A DNA stretch of 64,000 nt from Neocallimastix lanati (nom. inval.) (taxonomy: Eukaryota; Neocallimastigomycota; Neocallimastigomycetes; Neocallimastigales; Neocallimastigaceae), in NCBI GenBank assembly GCA_016946835.1, contig JACVTC010000037.1:218501-282500 (forward strand), in the 5' to 3' direction. Each line of letters starts with the position of its first letter. The stretch's first letter is position 1. The position numbers were made by a program, and so were the translations under genes. The notes beneath the pieces are model-generated. The model saw nothing but the letters and a program-made list of their open reading frames with translations, was not told the DNA's origin and made no database searches. Positions 14,733 to 27,833 of this stretch are shown one piece after another.

Positions 14733-15164
14733 TCATAGTTTTTTTCGGTTCCATTTATCAGTTTGATAATAATTTTTCCAATTCCATGCATCTGTAAAAT
14801 TTTGATCAATTTGATTCCATGTTTCTGTAAGATTATAATTTTTGGTATTCCATGCATCAGTTTGGTCATAATTTTTTTGGTTCCATTCTTTAGTTAGGTC
14901 ATAATTTTTTTTGTTCCATAACTTCATCTTCTACCAACTGCGCTCTTGATATTGCAGTTTGACCGGCTTGAGATGCTGTATCAATTTTTTTTTAGATTTA
15001 CTTCTTTTACTTTTCTTTCCTGTTTCTTTAGCTACATCTTTTGCGGCTGATTCAATGGATTTTTTAGCTAGTTTTTTAGTAGCTTGTTTACAGACATATT
15101 TTCCTATTTGCTTAATTCCTTGTTTTATAAGAAACCTAGCACCTTGTTGAACCGCAAAATTCAA
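14733..15164 (-). pseudogene. Frameshifted hypothetical gene: basic amphipathic N-terminus plus 11-aa WNxKNYxxTxx repeats
   Basis: Reading leftward from the ATG at 15164, the first part is basic and Lys/Ala-rich (MNFAVQQGARFLIKQGIKQI, then KKLAKKSIESAAKDVAKE and KSKRSKSKKK). A nine-A run at about 14983-14991 shifts the frame. The next frame reads IDTASQAGQTAISRAQLVED, and a third continues with five and a half copies of an 11-residue repeat: WNKKNYDLTKE, WNQKNYDQTDA, WNTKNYNLTET, WNQIDQNFTDA, WNWKNYYQTDK. The repeats match a 33-bp minisatellite in the DNA. Shifts in A-runs could be decay or assembly error, so this may still be one live gene. I recognise no family. Its G+C is above that of its surroundings. 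Confidence 0.55.
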
Positions 15165-15302
15165 GTAAAATAGGAGTAAGGAGCAAGGAAAAATATTCTT
15201 TTTTCTAAATGAGTTTGATTATTATATAAATTAATATTTTCATCTTCACTATTAACTAATACAAATAGTAACAACTCTAAAGATTTATACATAAATACGT
15301 TA

Positions 15303-15536
15303 ATGTTTACTGTTGGTAATGATATTTATGAACATATATTTGCAGTAAATGTTCCAGGTACAATAAATGGTATTGGAATTAACGCAGCCCATTTATATCA
15401 ATTAGATAATGAATTTGTATTACTTAATAAGGTAGTTTCAAAAACTAATGATTATAAAATGTGCCAAAAGTCAGGAATTGTGCAAAAAAATAAAAAAGAG
15501 AAAATAGCTCTAGTGGTTCGTGTGTTAGCATCGTGA
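15303..15536 (+). CDS. Hypothetical 77-aa open frame, possibly the start of a decayed gene
   Basis: Begins MFTVGNDIYEHIFAVNVPG and continues with INGIGINAAHLYQLDNEF and a Lys-rich tail. Composition is protein-like rather than repeat-like, unlike most small open frames here. No family recognised, no signal peptide or membrane segment. It lies directly upstream of further broken coding sequence on the same strand, so it may be the N-terminal fragment of one disrupted gene rather than a separate small protein. Confidence 0.35.
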   Translation: MFTVGNDIYEHIFAVNVPGTINGIGINAAHLYQLDNEFVLLNKVVSKTNDYKMCQKSGIVQKNKKEKIALVVRVLAS

Positions 15537-15544
15537 GTATATCA

Positions 15545-16255
15545 TCGGATAAAAAAATATCGAGAGTAACTTAATTAATTCATTGAAATTATTTAAAGAA
15601 AAAAATATCGATAAAAAATAAAATATTTTTACCATACTATGATAATTATAATGATATTTCTAATCTGAAATATTTACACAATAATACTGAAAAAATCACC
15701 GATGTTTGGAAAATATTATCTCAACTTTTTTGAAGAAATACAATAATAAATTTAGTGAAGAAGAAAGCGCTTCCTTTTATCATGAATTTCAATGGATCTA
15801 TTAAATGATATTAAAGCAATGTTATCAAAGTCGGAATATTCAAACAGTGTATATTTTTTGATTAATTTCGATGAAAATGACATTAAAAGTATGGAACTAA
15901 ACTTTAATAAAAATTATGAGAGACTCATTTAAAAAACTTTTGATATAATTACTACTGATGATGATGATGGTAATAAATTTGATTGCTAATTATGATATGT
16001 ATGATGATGAATCTGAATCTAGGAACAGTAGGTATATAAACTGATACACAATCTTAAATAAGTTGGTTAGCATAGTAAATCAAAATAATAATAATTTTAA
16101 TATATGGAAAATATATTCAGAATTTAAGGAGAATTAATAAATAGGAATTTATCCATGGGATAATTTATTTGGAAGATTATCGCTTGAGGATACAAAATAT
16201 TTTATGAGGATCAACTGTTATTTTATTTTTATATATAAATATATAGAATTTTTTA

Positions 16256-16305
<50 letters not shown>
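15545..16305 (+). pseudogene. Decayed protein-coding region ending in 49-nt poly(A)
   Basis: Several short frames on the plus strand read like one protein broken by indels and stops: DISNLKYLHNNTEKITDVWK near 15650, NNKFSEEESASFYHEFQW near 15745, LLNDIKAMLSKSEYSNSVYF and LINFDENDIKSMELNFNK near 15800-15920, and YPWDNLFGRLSLEDTKYFM near 16150-16210. No family recognised. The region ends in an uninterrupted A run at 16257-16305, which would fit a retro-copied transcript, but long A runs are common in this genome. Could continue from the open frame at 15303. Confidence 0.45.
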
Positions 16306-16307
<2 letters not shown>

Positions 16308-16377
16308 GTAATAATAATAATTATAAAAATAGTAGGCTACCTGATTATAATTATGAAACATGATATTAGATTTAGAT

Positions 16378-16382
<5 letters not shown>

Positions 16383-16425
<43 letters not shown>

Positions 16426-17105
16426 CTAGGAATAAACTTTATTTAATAATATTATTTTAAAAAATACATGAAGTTTAAATACATGAAATTTTTTTTTTTT
16501 TATATTAATATTAAAAAACTACGTTATGAGATTCGAGGACGAAATGGCCTCTAACTCTTCCCATTCATCGAAGATAACTTCATGTGGATGAAAATTATCA
16601 TTCGAATCTGTATCAGAATTTCTTCTTTGCCTTATCGTTACGACGTCGACGCTCTTGACAACGGTAGGTCTAACACTATACAAATCGATCATGGTGTAAA
16701 AATCACCAATCACAATAGGCATAACGTTAGTAAGGAATTCCGCAAGCCCCACAAAATATTAAATCGGGAAAGAAGACTCGTTCGAAGGTGATTGAAAAAT
16801 ATTATTAATAAATCGCCTTCTTTCCCCCGAGCCGATCTTTAAGATTTCAAATACTGCATTTCCGCCAAGAAGGAGACACAGCACGTAAAAATTGATATTA
16901 TCATCAAAATCTTCCTCTTTATCATCAGGAATGTTCAATGATTTCTCATGAACAATTAGAGAAAAATTAATAAAAATTTCATCAACAAAGGGAATGAAAT
17001 GTTGCCTCAATTCTTCAAATTTAGGACATAAAAGTATCCAGTGTGTAAAACTAGGTATGCTGTTACTCTCACCACAACAAGGGCAGTATGTTGGGCAATC
17101 TTTTT
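16383..17105 (-). mobile_element. LINE copy 1: 5'-truncated 3' end with CCHC knuckle and poly(A) tail
   Basis: The truncated ORF2 end starts with a zinc-knuckle-like motif, CPTYCPCCGESNS...HWILLCPKF (C-C-H-C spacing typical of the C-terminus of LINE ORF2). A family-specific tail follows (VFEILKIGSGERRRFINNIF ... FDEWEELEAISS). One in-frame TAA interrupts it near 16759. The 3' UTR contains AATAAAG and ends AGTCTAAAA before a 40-nt tail, seen as T16383-16422 on the plus strand. Two further copies, at 39907-40602 and 44823-45415, share the tail peptide and UTR end. Frame breaks off at about 17105, taken as the 5' truncation point. No target duplication could be recognised for this copy. Confidence 0.85.
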
Positions 17106-17842
17106 GTATTTTTTATTTAATAAAATAAATATGTAAATGTATCATTAAAATTTATCTATTTTATTTTATTTTATTTTTTTTAAAAAAAAAAAATCTATAT
17201 ATTACGATAAAAATTATTTAAAATAATGCTAAAAAAAAAAAAAAATTAATTCCTTTTAGAAATTAAACCACTTAAAAATAAAGAAACACTTTAATCATTT
17301 AATTATTAAATCTCTTTCGTTTTTTTTTTTTTTTATATATATAATTTTATTATTTATATAATTTATATATTTTAAAAAAAATTTTTTTTTTTTTCTAAAT
17401 ATTTTTTATTCTAAATTTTTTTTTTTTTTTTTTTTTTTTTATGTAAATAATAAAAAAATTTAGTATATATAATTTAAAATTAAATTGTATAGATTTTTTT
17501 TTTTCTTAAAAAACTGATTTATATAATAATTTTTTTTTTTTAAAAAAGTATATTGACTGTATGTATATATTTATTATTATTATTTAAAATTTTACGTTTA
17601 TTCGCTATAATACATTCTAATTTTTTGTTTTTCCTGTTATCATTTTTGATACTATACTTCACTTCTTTTTTTTTTTTTTTTTTTTTAATACTTTTTTTTT
17701 TTTCTTCTATTATATATGTATGTCCTTTTATTTTTATTTTTTTTTTTTAACAATATTTATTCTTTTATTTTATTTTATTCTTTTATTTATTTACTTATTT
17801 TATTTTCTATGTATTCATTTAATTTATCTAAAAGAGTTCCAC
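17106..17842. other. Spacer between LINE copy 1 and the LYS2 stop
   Basis: A/T runs and short repeats only, including T runs at 17419-17440 and 17666-17686. It should contain the LYS2 3' UTR and polyadenylation region, but no single signal stands out against the A+T background. Confidence 0.6.
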
Positions 17843-20800
17843 TTATAATTGACGGTGACGACCAACAGTTTCGGTAACAGTAATTTCACCAATATCTGGA
17901 ATTTGTTTTGGAGCATCCTTCTTAGTTGGTGGTTCTAATAATCCGACCTTAATTAAGTAAGCAAGATACTTACCAACTAAACTCTTAACATTAACAACTG
18001 GAACATCAGTGTTGGCAATAGCAGCACGAGTGTTATCATCATTTAAGGATGGTGACTTTGAAGAGTTTGGTAAATCGTCTAAGACAAAGTGTAATAATGG
18101 GAAGAGAGCATTGTCACCGGAGGATAAGGTCATGTTCATTAAGGCGTTACTCCATTCAACGTAACCAACAGTCTTAATATCATAACCGTGTAATTGCATT
18201 TCTTCAAAGATATCGTTGAAGCAAATTCTTGGAGTGTTCCACATATGGTAGACACGGTTTTGAAGCCACTTTTCTTGACTAGAAATTTGAACAATAGCGC
18301 CAGCAACATAATCGACTGGACAAGTGTTAAGAGTGTTTTGAATATTTGGAGCTAACTTTAATTGGACACAACCAGTCATCATTCTAATAATGTAATCATC
18401 AGTGTTTAACATACCATTCTTGGTGTGACCAACAATATAACCTGGACGAATAACACAAGCTGGAACACCTCTTTCCTTAGCCTTGAAAATTAACTTTTCA
18501 GAGACCCACTTGGATTGACCGTAACCATTACCTAAACCAGTACGAGAACCTTCTAAATCATCACTTTCCATGACAGCTCCCTTTTCAAAGGCAGCCATTT
18601 GAACGTAGTAATCGGTATCTAAGACACTAGTAGAGGAAACAAAGTAGAATGGCTTTAAGTGATCAGTGGTAGACATCTTTAAGCATTGAACAGTACTTAA
18701 AACATTGATAGCTCTTAATTTGTTGTATGGGTAGACCCAGTGGACCATAGCACCATTGTGAATGATGAGATCAACTTCCTTACAGAGTTGAGCCCATTTA
18801 TCAGCAGCAATACCAAGGTTTTCTTGAGATAAATCACCACAGACAGCAACAACATTGTTATTCTTTTCCCAGTCTTCATTCCAAGTCATGTAAGCAAGAC
18901 CACTCTTCTTAACTCTTTCTAAGGCAAGTTCATCACTCTTAGCACGAACTAAACAGTAAACCTTAGCAGATGGGTTCTTTCTAAGGTAAGTAGCAAGAAT
19001 GTTAGCACCTAAGAAACCAGTAGCACCAGTAAGGAATAAAGTAGCATTTTGTCCTGGGAACTTTAAGGCTGGAAGACCTTCAGCAGAAATCTTTGGATCA
19101 TCAAGAACTTCAACATCAGCAGCATAATCAACAGTTTCTTCAGCAACTTCTTCAGTAGCCTTACCTTCAACATGTTGTTCTTCATTGTTTGGACCGAAGG
19201 TAGTGGATGAGACATTAATACCACGAAGGTGATCAATTTCATTGGCCATACCTCTAATGGTTGGAACCTTGAAGACAAAACCGAGTGGAATATCAACAGA
19301 GAAGGTGTTACGAAGTTGGAAGACTAAACGAGTAGCTAAGATAGAGTGACCACCAATATCGAAGAAGTTATCATCGATAGATAATTCACCTTGAACATTA
19401 ATTAATTCAATCCAGATATCGTAAATGGTCTTTTCAGTATCAGTCATATCCTTGGTAACATTTTCCTTCTTAGTAGCTGGTTGAGTTAATAAAGTATCTG
19501 GGAATGGTAAAGAGTTCTTATCAATCTTACCATTTGGAGTTAATGGCATCTTGTTAAGACGGGCAAAGACACTTGGAATAGCATAGGAAGGTAACTTCTT
19601 CTTTAAGTAGTCACGAATATTTCTAATTAAAACATTATCGTTTTCGTATTCACCCATAGCAACAAAGTAGGTAACAAGAGTCTTTTCTTCATTCTTATCT
19701 CTTCTAACTAAGGTAACATTTTCACGAACATTTGGATGTTGAGAAAGGTGGGTATCAATTTCACCAAGTTCAATTCTGAAACCACGAATCTTAACTTGAT
19801 CATCAGCACGACCAGTACATTCAACATTACCATCGGCACGGTAACGACCTAAATCACCAGACTTGTACATACGATCACGTGGACCCTTGAAGAATGGTAA
19901 GTCCTTAGTAGCTGGAATTGGGTTTGGATTGAATTTATTTTGAAGGAATTTAGCTTTAGTAACTTCTGGTAACATTAAGTAACCTTCAGAAAGACCACTA
20001 CTACGAACATAAATTTCACCAACTTCACCAACACCACAAAGAAGACCAGCCTTGTTAACAACTAATAATTGGACATCCTTCATACCACGACCAGCTGGCA
20101 TAATGTTCTTTTGTTGAGCGATGAAAGATGGGTTTTCAGTAACGGATGGAATCTTTAAGTAAGAGACAGCACGTTGAGTTTCAGTAGTACCATACATATT
20201 AATGATGGTAGTGTTCTTAGCTAAGTTTTGAAGACGCTTAATATCACGCTTAGTAAGGACATCACCGACGAAGAAAGCATTTCTTAAGGTTGGAATTGGA
20301 GCAACGGCATTAGCAGAAAGTAATTGACCCATAGCTGGGGTAAGGTGAGTAACAGTAATTTCATTTCTGCTCATCCATTCAGCAAGACGACCTGGAGTAC
20401 CAATATCTTCGGCAGTTGGAACTAAAAGTTGAGCACCTAAGAAGATTGGAGTGAAAATATCACGTTGAATTGGATCGTGAGCAATACCACTTAAAAGAGT
20501 GAACTTATCCTTTTCACTAAGACCAAATTCTTCAGCCATCCATGGGTAGAAGTGAGTTAAAGAGAAATGTCTACCACGGACACCCTTTGGAATACCAGTA
20601 CTACCACTAGTGAAAGATAAAGTACCAACACTATCTGGACCAATAATAACTCCTGGTTCCTTGGCTTCGTATTCATCACGAACACTATCGAAAATATCTT
20701 GACCATTTTCAATACCACCCTTTAAAACACCATTTTGGTCAAATTCTAAAGCTGGAATTCTAACAGTAATTTGAAGACCTTCCTTAATGTAATTTTCAAC

Positions 20801-22484
20801 AATATCATTAAGAATACCAGCCTTCTTTAAAACAATAAGACCCTTTGGTTGGGCAACTTCTAAATAAATGTTTTGACGAGTTGGTGGGTAAGCTGGGTCT
20901 ATTTATCATATATATATTTATGGGAAAAAAAATTTTTTAATATAATAATAAATAAATAAAAATTAATTCCAATAATTTTTTAATTAATATAAATTATTTT
21001 TAATCTTTTATTTATAGTTCTACTATTTTTTTTTAATATTTTAAAATAAGCAATTCATATTTAAAAAAAATAAAATAAAATAAAATAAAATTAAAGTTTG
21101 GTATATATATTTTATTTATTAGAAAAAATTTTATTTACCAATAACACTGAAAGTGGCACCGGCCTTTAAGACACCCATAATAGCAACAATAAGATCAACA
21201 TCTCTGAAAGCGTAGATCATAACAACATCTTCTCTTTGAATACCCTTAGCAAGTAAGTAGTTAGCAACAACATTAGCAGCAGCATTCATCTTTTTGTAGT
21301 TGTATTGCTTGATGCTACCATCTTCGTAGGTTTGAGTAACGAAAACTCTGTCTCCAAATTCCTTTGCATTTCTAGCGAAGATATCAGTAATAGCACCTTC
21401 GAATTTTTCCCAGTGTAAATCAGCAGTTGGATCTGGTAAAATTGGCTTAATTTCTTTAGTAACTAAAGAGTATTTGCTAATTGGAAGAGTTCTGTCTTCA
21501 GAAGCAGTAATAAGAACTTGTTGTAATTGATTAAGCATTTCAACAATTCTAGCTTCTTCGAATAAAGTAGAGTTGTAAGTAGCCTTAATATTAATTGGTA
21601 ATATACGTCTTAAAGTTTGAGTTTGGGATATAGAGACGGTAAGATCACATGGGTTAGTAGAAGATTGTAAAGTTTCATCATTAATATCTGTAGCATTAAA
21701 GAATCTAACCTTGAAAAGAGATGGTTGAATAGTTTCATTTGGAACAGTAAAAGCTTCAACAATTTCACTGAATTTAATTTCATTTTCTTCGGCTTCTTGT
21801 TCAACCTAATTATATTTAAATCACGTAATATTAATTTAATAATAAATACATTTTTTTTTAATATAATTTTCTATACTTTTTAAAAAATTTTATATAATTT
21901 TTAAAACTCTTCAATTTAAATTTTTAAATTTCAATAAAAATATATAAAAGAATATTCTAAAATTATAGATAAAACAATAGGTATCTCAAAAAAAAAAAAA
22001 CAATAATAATAATAATCCCCTTTTGAATATTTAATATCTTTTGATACATCAATTATCAATTTTCTATAAAGCAATAACTAAAAAATAATATTATTTAAGA
22101 AATAAAAAAAATATTTACTTTTTCCATTTTTTCAATAATAGAATCTAAAGTATCTTCATCAGTAATTTGGAAACGTAAGACTAATGGATTACAAGAGTGA
22201 GAACTTGAACCAATAGTGATATCTTCTTCATTAACATACTTGTGAATTAAAACTGAAAAAGCAGCTAATAAGATAGTGAATGGACTACCTTGGAATTTAT
22301 TGGTTGTTGGGTTGGTTGCAAGTTTGTAAATAGCATAGGAAACATTTTCTGGAAGTGAAATAGATTTAGTACTTTCGACAATCTTTAAAGGTAAAGATCT
22401 TGCATAATCAGTTGGAAGTTGAATATCAGTTAAATTGGATAAAGTTTTTTTCCAGTAATTTAATCTAGTATCGTGGTCAGCCAT
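17843..22484 (-). CDS. LYS2: Alpha-aminoadipate reductase (LYS2), three exons
   Basis: Reduces L-2-aminoadipate to the semialdehyde in the fungal lysine pathway, using ATP, NADPH and a phosphopantetheine arm. Exons are 22119-22484, 21139-21805 and 17843-20898. Introns of 313 and 240 bp start GTAAAT and end TAG; phases 0 and 1 join in frame to give 1,362 aa, close to the roughly 1,390 of yeast Lys2. Order: condensation-like N-terminus (1-250); adenylation domain with SFTSGSTGIPKG at about 439-450, YGTTETQR, and YKSGDLGR; carrier site DNFFDIGGHSIL with Ser about 861; Thioester-reductase/NAD-binding domain with FLTGATGFLG at about 966-976 and catalytic YGQSK at about 1136-1140. All core motifs look intact. 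The Met at 20539 is internal. Activation would need a separate phosphopantetheinyl transferase (Lys5), not present here. Confidence 0.97.
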
Positions 22485-25400
22485 TTTATATATATTAACT
22501 ATTATATTATTATTTTAAATTTAGTTATAAATATTTTAAATATAATATATATTTAAAATTATTATTATGTTTTATTGAAGATTTTGATTTATATAATTTC
22601 AAATGAATTAAAATTAAATAAGTGAATATGAATTTAGTTTTCCAAAAATATATACATATATTTATTTTGAATAAATAATAAATCATAATTAATTAATAAT
22701 AATTAAAAATATATATATAATATTAGTTAAATTAGTTATATTAAATTTAATATCTTTTATTAAATTATTTATTAATATTTCTAATGTATAAAAATATTTT
22801 ATTTTTTATGGTGAAAAATGTATTTTTATTTCTCTTATTATTAATATTAATTCGTTTTTTAAATATATATTAAATAAATGTTAATAAAAAGTTAATAAAA
22901 TAATATTTACGTTTATATTATTGTAATTAAAAAAATCTATACATAAAAATTTGGTTTTATTAATTTAAATATATTTTATAAATAATATTTTTATTATACA
23001 AAGATAAAAAAAAATATTTATTTATTTATATATTTATAAATATGTTTAATAGTTTATAACACTTTTCTTTTTATGTGCAGAGCAAAAAAAAAAAAAAAAA
23101 AAGTTAAGAAAATTTTTCACTTCTATAATAGTTTTAATGTAAATAAATTTCAAAACAATACACCAATCACATAAATAATAGATCATCTGTTTTAATACAA
23201 AAAAAATCTTTTATAGTTGGTATTGGTATTAGAGATAATCTATTATTTAATTTTATATATATATTTTTTTTTACTGTATTATAAATATTATAAAATAAAT
23301 ATTATAAATACTAATTAATATTAAAATAAAATAAAAAAAAAAATTATTAAATATTAAATTAACTAATTAGTATATTAGATATTATACATATATAAATATA
23401 ATATATTAAACATATATATGTTAAATAGTTTTTTATATAATTTTTATGATAATTAAATTATAATAAATATTTATTATTAAAAATAATATATTTATTTATT
23501 ATTTCTAATTTATTTTATAATATATTAAAAACAATTTATTATTATCATATTCAATAGATTTATATATTATTTTTTTAATATAAAAAATCGATGGTAAAAA
23601 AAAAATATATCATTTATAATAATCTATTTTTTAATTACAATTAATACTTAATTTTTAATTCTTTTTTATTATCTTTTAATAATAAAGTAGAAGTTTGACA
23701 CATCATTTTAACTAAATTATGAATAATTTATTTATTATATATTTATATAATACATCATTTATTCATTAAAATAAAATAATATAAATTACTCTGTATATAG
23801 TATATGAAAAAAATACAGAATAGAAAAAGAAATTTATATTAATCTAAAAATCTTTCTAAAATTACTTTTTAATTTTTATGTAACAAAATGTAATTTTTAA
23901 ATAATTAAGTTAAACTAAACGTCATTTACAGGTGCTTTTAATAAAAGTAATTTATTAATGGTGTAAAAATTGACGAATAATAAAAAGAATATTTAATATG
24001 CTCAATTTTTTATAAAAAAGAATGATAAATTAAAAAAATTGAGTTTCCGGTAAATTCTGCATTTCCTTTTTTTTATTTAATAATTAAAAGGTCAGTTGCA
24101 TTTGCAGAATATATTCAACATTTGTTTATTAAAATTTATTAAAATTTAATTCTTAAATTTTTAATTAAATTGTTTTATTATAATAATAGTAATAATTTTA
24201 TTTATTGATTATTTATTTATTTATTTTTTTTTTTTTTTTGATTTTTTTTTTTTTTTTTTTGATTATATATTAGATTTTATCTACTTTAAAAAAATAAAAT
24301 TAAATAAAATAAAATAAAATAAGAATTTTTAGCAATAATTGAAAATTAAGTATTAAAATGAATTATTAGTTAAATATTTGGTTGAACTTAAAGTTTATAT
24401 AAATGAGAAATTTAAGTTTAGTGAAACTTTATTATTTTTAGTTTATAAAAGTGGAAATAAAGCGTAAAATACAATAGTAAAATATTTAGTTGAACTTGTA
24501 AGTTGATATAAATAAAGAAAAGAAAAATGATGACATATTATTCTCTATTTATATATTTATAAAATTTAAATAATGTACAAATTAAAATATTTTATTTGAT
24601 ACAAAAAATAATAATAATAGTTATATAAATTATTTTACTATAAAAAAAAGGAAGAAAGAAAGAAAGAATTTATAATTATAAAAATAAATTAATCAAAATG
24701 CCTATAGTAATTGAAATATCTAAAATTTAAAATTTTATTATTAAAAGAATTTTTAATACTAATAGCTATTAATACAGAATGACCTCATTTTAAATTATTT
24801 TTCTAACATGACAAGGAATTATTAAAAGTAGAGTCTTTCTTCTAAACCAATTCTATTTTATAAATTGGAAAAATCATTTTATTTGTATTAATTATGTGCA
24901 TAAAGATGTACTATTCGTAAATGTAATAAAAAAAGTTTTATTTTATCTTTATTATTATATATATATATATATATTAATACTTTTAAATGGAATAATATTA
25001 TATTTTTTAGTATTTTTATTCAATTATAATATCTTTAATTATATATATAATTATTTAATTTTAAAATATGTAATTAAAAAACTTTTTATCTTTTAAAATT
25101 TTATAATAATTTATTTATATAAAAGTATCAAACAAAAGGTTTTATTGACTTTGAATAAAAAAATAGAAAAAAAAAATGCATTTTATTATTAATATGAATT
25201 TCCTTCTAAAATATTATTAATTATTATTACATAAAGTAATAAACCAAAAATAAAATAAAAAAATTTAAATTTTAATGTAATACTTTTCAAATTTAATTAT
25301 GATAATTATTTTTTTCTTTTATAAATTAGAAATAAATTTGGAATCATTATTTAAAAATATTCCAAATTTTTAACATTTATTTACACCTAGTTTACCTATA

Positions 25401-25880
25401 CAAATATTAAATTTAAAAAGTCCTTTTTTTTATATTCTTTTTAAAAGAATATAAAAACAAAAATGTTTTATATAAAATTTTTTTTTTTCTTTTAAAATAA
25501 ATTAAAAAAAAAATCATATATAAAATATTATATATTTTTTAATTTATATATATATATATATATTATATGATATTTATTTATTATTATAATTATTATTTTT
25601 ATTTTTAATTGATATATAAAATAGATTGGTATATTTTAGTTCATTATTATACTATGTTATCATATATTTTATTATTTTAAAAAGTAAATATATGCATAGA
25701 AAAACTCGAATAATATTGGATATTAAATTTTGTAATAGTTTATATGAAAAATTGAATTATATAAAAAAATAATATTTTATAATTTCTCAAAATAATTTTA
25801 TTTTATAATATATTGAAAATTTTGAAATTTCATATATACTTTAAAAAGAATATAAATATAATATTTTAATATTTATATTA
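22485..25880. other. Intergenic spacer upstream of LYS2
   Basis: About 3.4 kb of A+T-rich sequence. No gene seen. The 66-codon frame at 24896 is Tyr/Ile/Leu-rich repeat translation. The LYS2 promoter must lie just right of 22484, but TATA-like strings are everywhere and no motif can be singled out. Confidence 0.65.
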
Positions 25881-26277
25881 TCATTTAGCAATTGTTGAAG
25901 CACGATTTCTTCCGTAACTATGTGTTGTACTATTATTAATAATATATTATATATATTTAAATATTTATAATCCATAGGAATATGAATAATATATATTAAT
26001 CCACATAGAAAAAAATTATTTTATATACAATATATAAATTAATTAAAATAAATAAGATATATCATAATATAATTAATATAATTTAAATATAAAATATAAA
26101 AATAATAATAATGATATTTAAAGAATAATATTCTTTATTACTGTATATTCCAGTTAATTTTTAATAATCATTCTTTTTTTTTCTTTATTAGTATTATTAT
26201 TTATTATTTATATACATATTTTTTATTTAACCTTTATATTTTTTCTTATTTTTAATTTATTTATCAATTAAATGTAT

Positions 26278-26329
<52 letters not shown>

Positions 26330-27575
26330 ATTTTTATTAATAAATTTAATATATTTAATCTATTTTATTAATTTCAATCAACATTTTTTAATAAAAATTA
26401 TATTCAATTAACTCTATTTATTATAAAATACTATTATAGGCATCAAAAAAAATATAAATAAAAAAAAAATTATGTTTTTTATAACATACCCGACTTTTCT
26501 TTTTCCAGCACTAGATGGAGCTTTTTGTTTACTACTATCGTTATCATTTCCTAGAAAATCATAAATTATTAATATTTAAAATTTTCAAAGCTCTAAATTT
26601 TTATAAATATTATTTTAAATATATATATACCTGATCTTTTTTGCCTTGATTTACCAGATGATATGACAGTAAATTTCATCTTCTCTGGAATTTGGTTTAA
26701 TAATGGAGAATAAGTAGTAGGAGTATCTTCTTCTCCTGTTGTTTATAGTTTATATTATTATTTTTTTTTTATTTATTTTAATGTATTTATTTATTGATAT
26801 ATTTTTGATTTTTGTTTAGTTTTAACAATATATAAATACATTTAACATATATATATGTGGACAATTAGAAATTTTCAATTTTTTTTAATCATTTTATTTA
26901 TTAACATAAAAAATAACAATTACCTTCTATTATCTTAACTAATATATATGAACGACGTTCTATAATATGATAATCGATAATTTTTTTTTTATTTATATAT
27001 CCATAATAATTTTTATTCATATTGAAATTGGAATATATAAATAATTTGTTATAAAATTATCATCCATTCGTGTATAATATATATTAAACATGTGATAATA
27101 AATTTTGTCAATAATATTATAATTCTTTTATTAATAAGACAAAAAAAAAAAAAAAAAAAAAAGAATAGAATAAAATATACCATCCAAATATTTTTTTGCA
27201 TATTCTTTTCCATGATTTGCTAAATCTACCACTTCCCCTGATTCTGTTGCTAAATCAACTTGATATGCCTCTTCATCAAACCCACAACTTATTTTTATAA
27301 AAGATAAAAGTACTGATGAAATACAATTTGGATTAAATATTTTTTCACTGTTATCACCATACTTTACTATTATTTAATAAAATTATTAATTCAAAATTGA
27401 TTATAATATATAAATATTATATATATATAGTTTATATATTAATTATTTTTTATTCATTAATATAATGGTCTTAATAATATTGGATCATTGTTAAAATTAT
27501 TCATTAATATTTATTAGAAATATATCAAAATATTATTCTTATTTTTTTTTTATCATTACCCGTTATATATGACAT
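25881..27575 (-). CDS. Six-exon gene for a CXorf65-like small protein
   Basis: Reconstructed by me from splice sites; each exon is too short to stand out. Exons: 27560-27575 (ATG), 27181-27366, 26924-26959, 26631-26735, 26490-26550, and 25881-25929 (or 25881-25917 if the second AG is used). Introns begin GTAATG, GTATAT, GTAATT, GTATAT and GTATGT and end AG. Phases are 1,1,1,1,2 and the frame stays open to TGA, giving about 150 (or 146) aa. The product starts MSYITVKYGDNSEKIFNPNC and continues SSVLLSFIKISCGFDEEAY, ERRSYILVKIIEG and TYSPLLNQIP, with a basic Ser/Lys-rich tail (SRQKRSG, AGKRKVG). The KYGDN...NPNC start and the VPLLN-like segment recall the uncharacterised CXorf65 family known from animals and protists. 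Function unknown. A nuclear signal is possible in the tail. Exon structure is firmer than the family name. Confidence 0.8.
26275..26330. repeat. (TTTA)n array inside the last intron of the CXorf65-like gene
   Basis: About 14 TTTA units within the intron between 26490 and 25929. Expansion here would lengthen the intron without touching coding sequence. Confidence 0.9.
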
Positions 27576-27772
27576 TTTTCAATATTCATATATTATAGCA
27601 AAAAATTTTTTAGTTTCTAAATTGTATTTAAAAAAAATATTGTACTAAACTTATAATAAGATAAAAAAAAAATAAAATAAAAATAAAATAAAATGAAATA
27701 GTTTGAAATTACTATTAAGATTTATTAGTAATAAGATACAAATTACTGTACAAAGTTAAATAATAGTTGTTA

Positions 27773-27833
<61 letters not shown>

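Noticed and set aside
20539-20539. Met as start of an 898-aa enzyme
   Set aside because: The frame stays open upstream through the SGSTG adenylation motif to an intron acceptor at 20899-20900, and two more exons complete LYS2.
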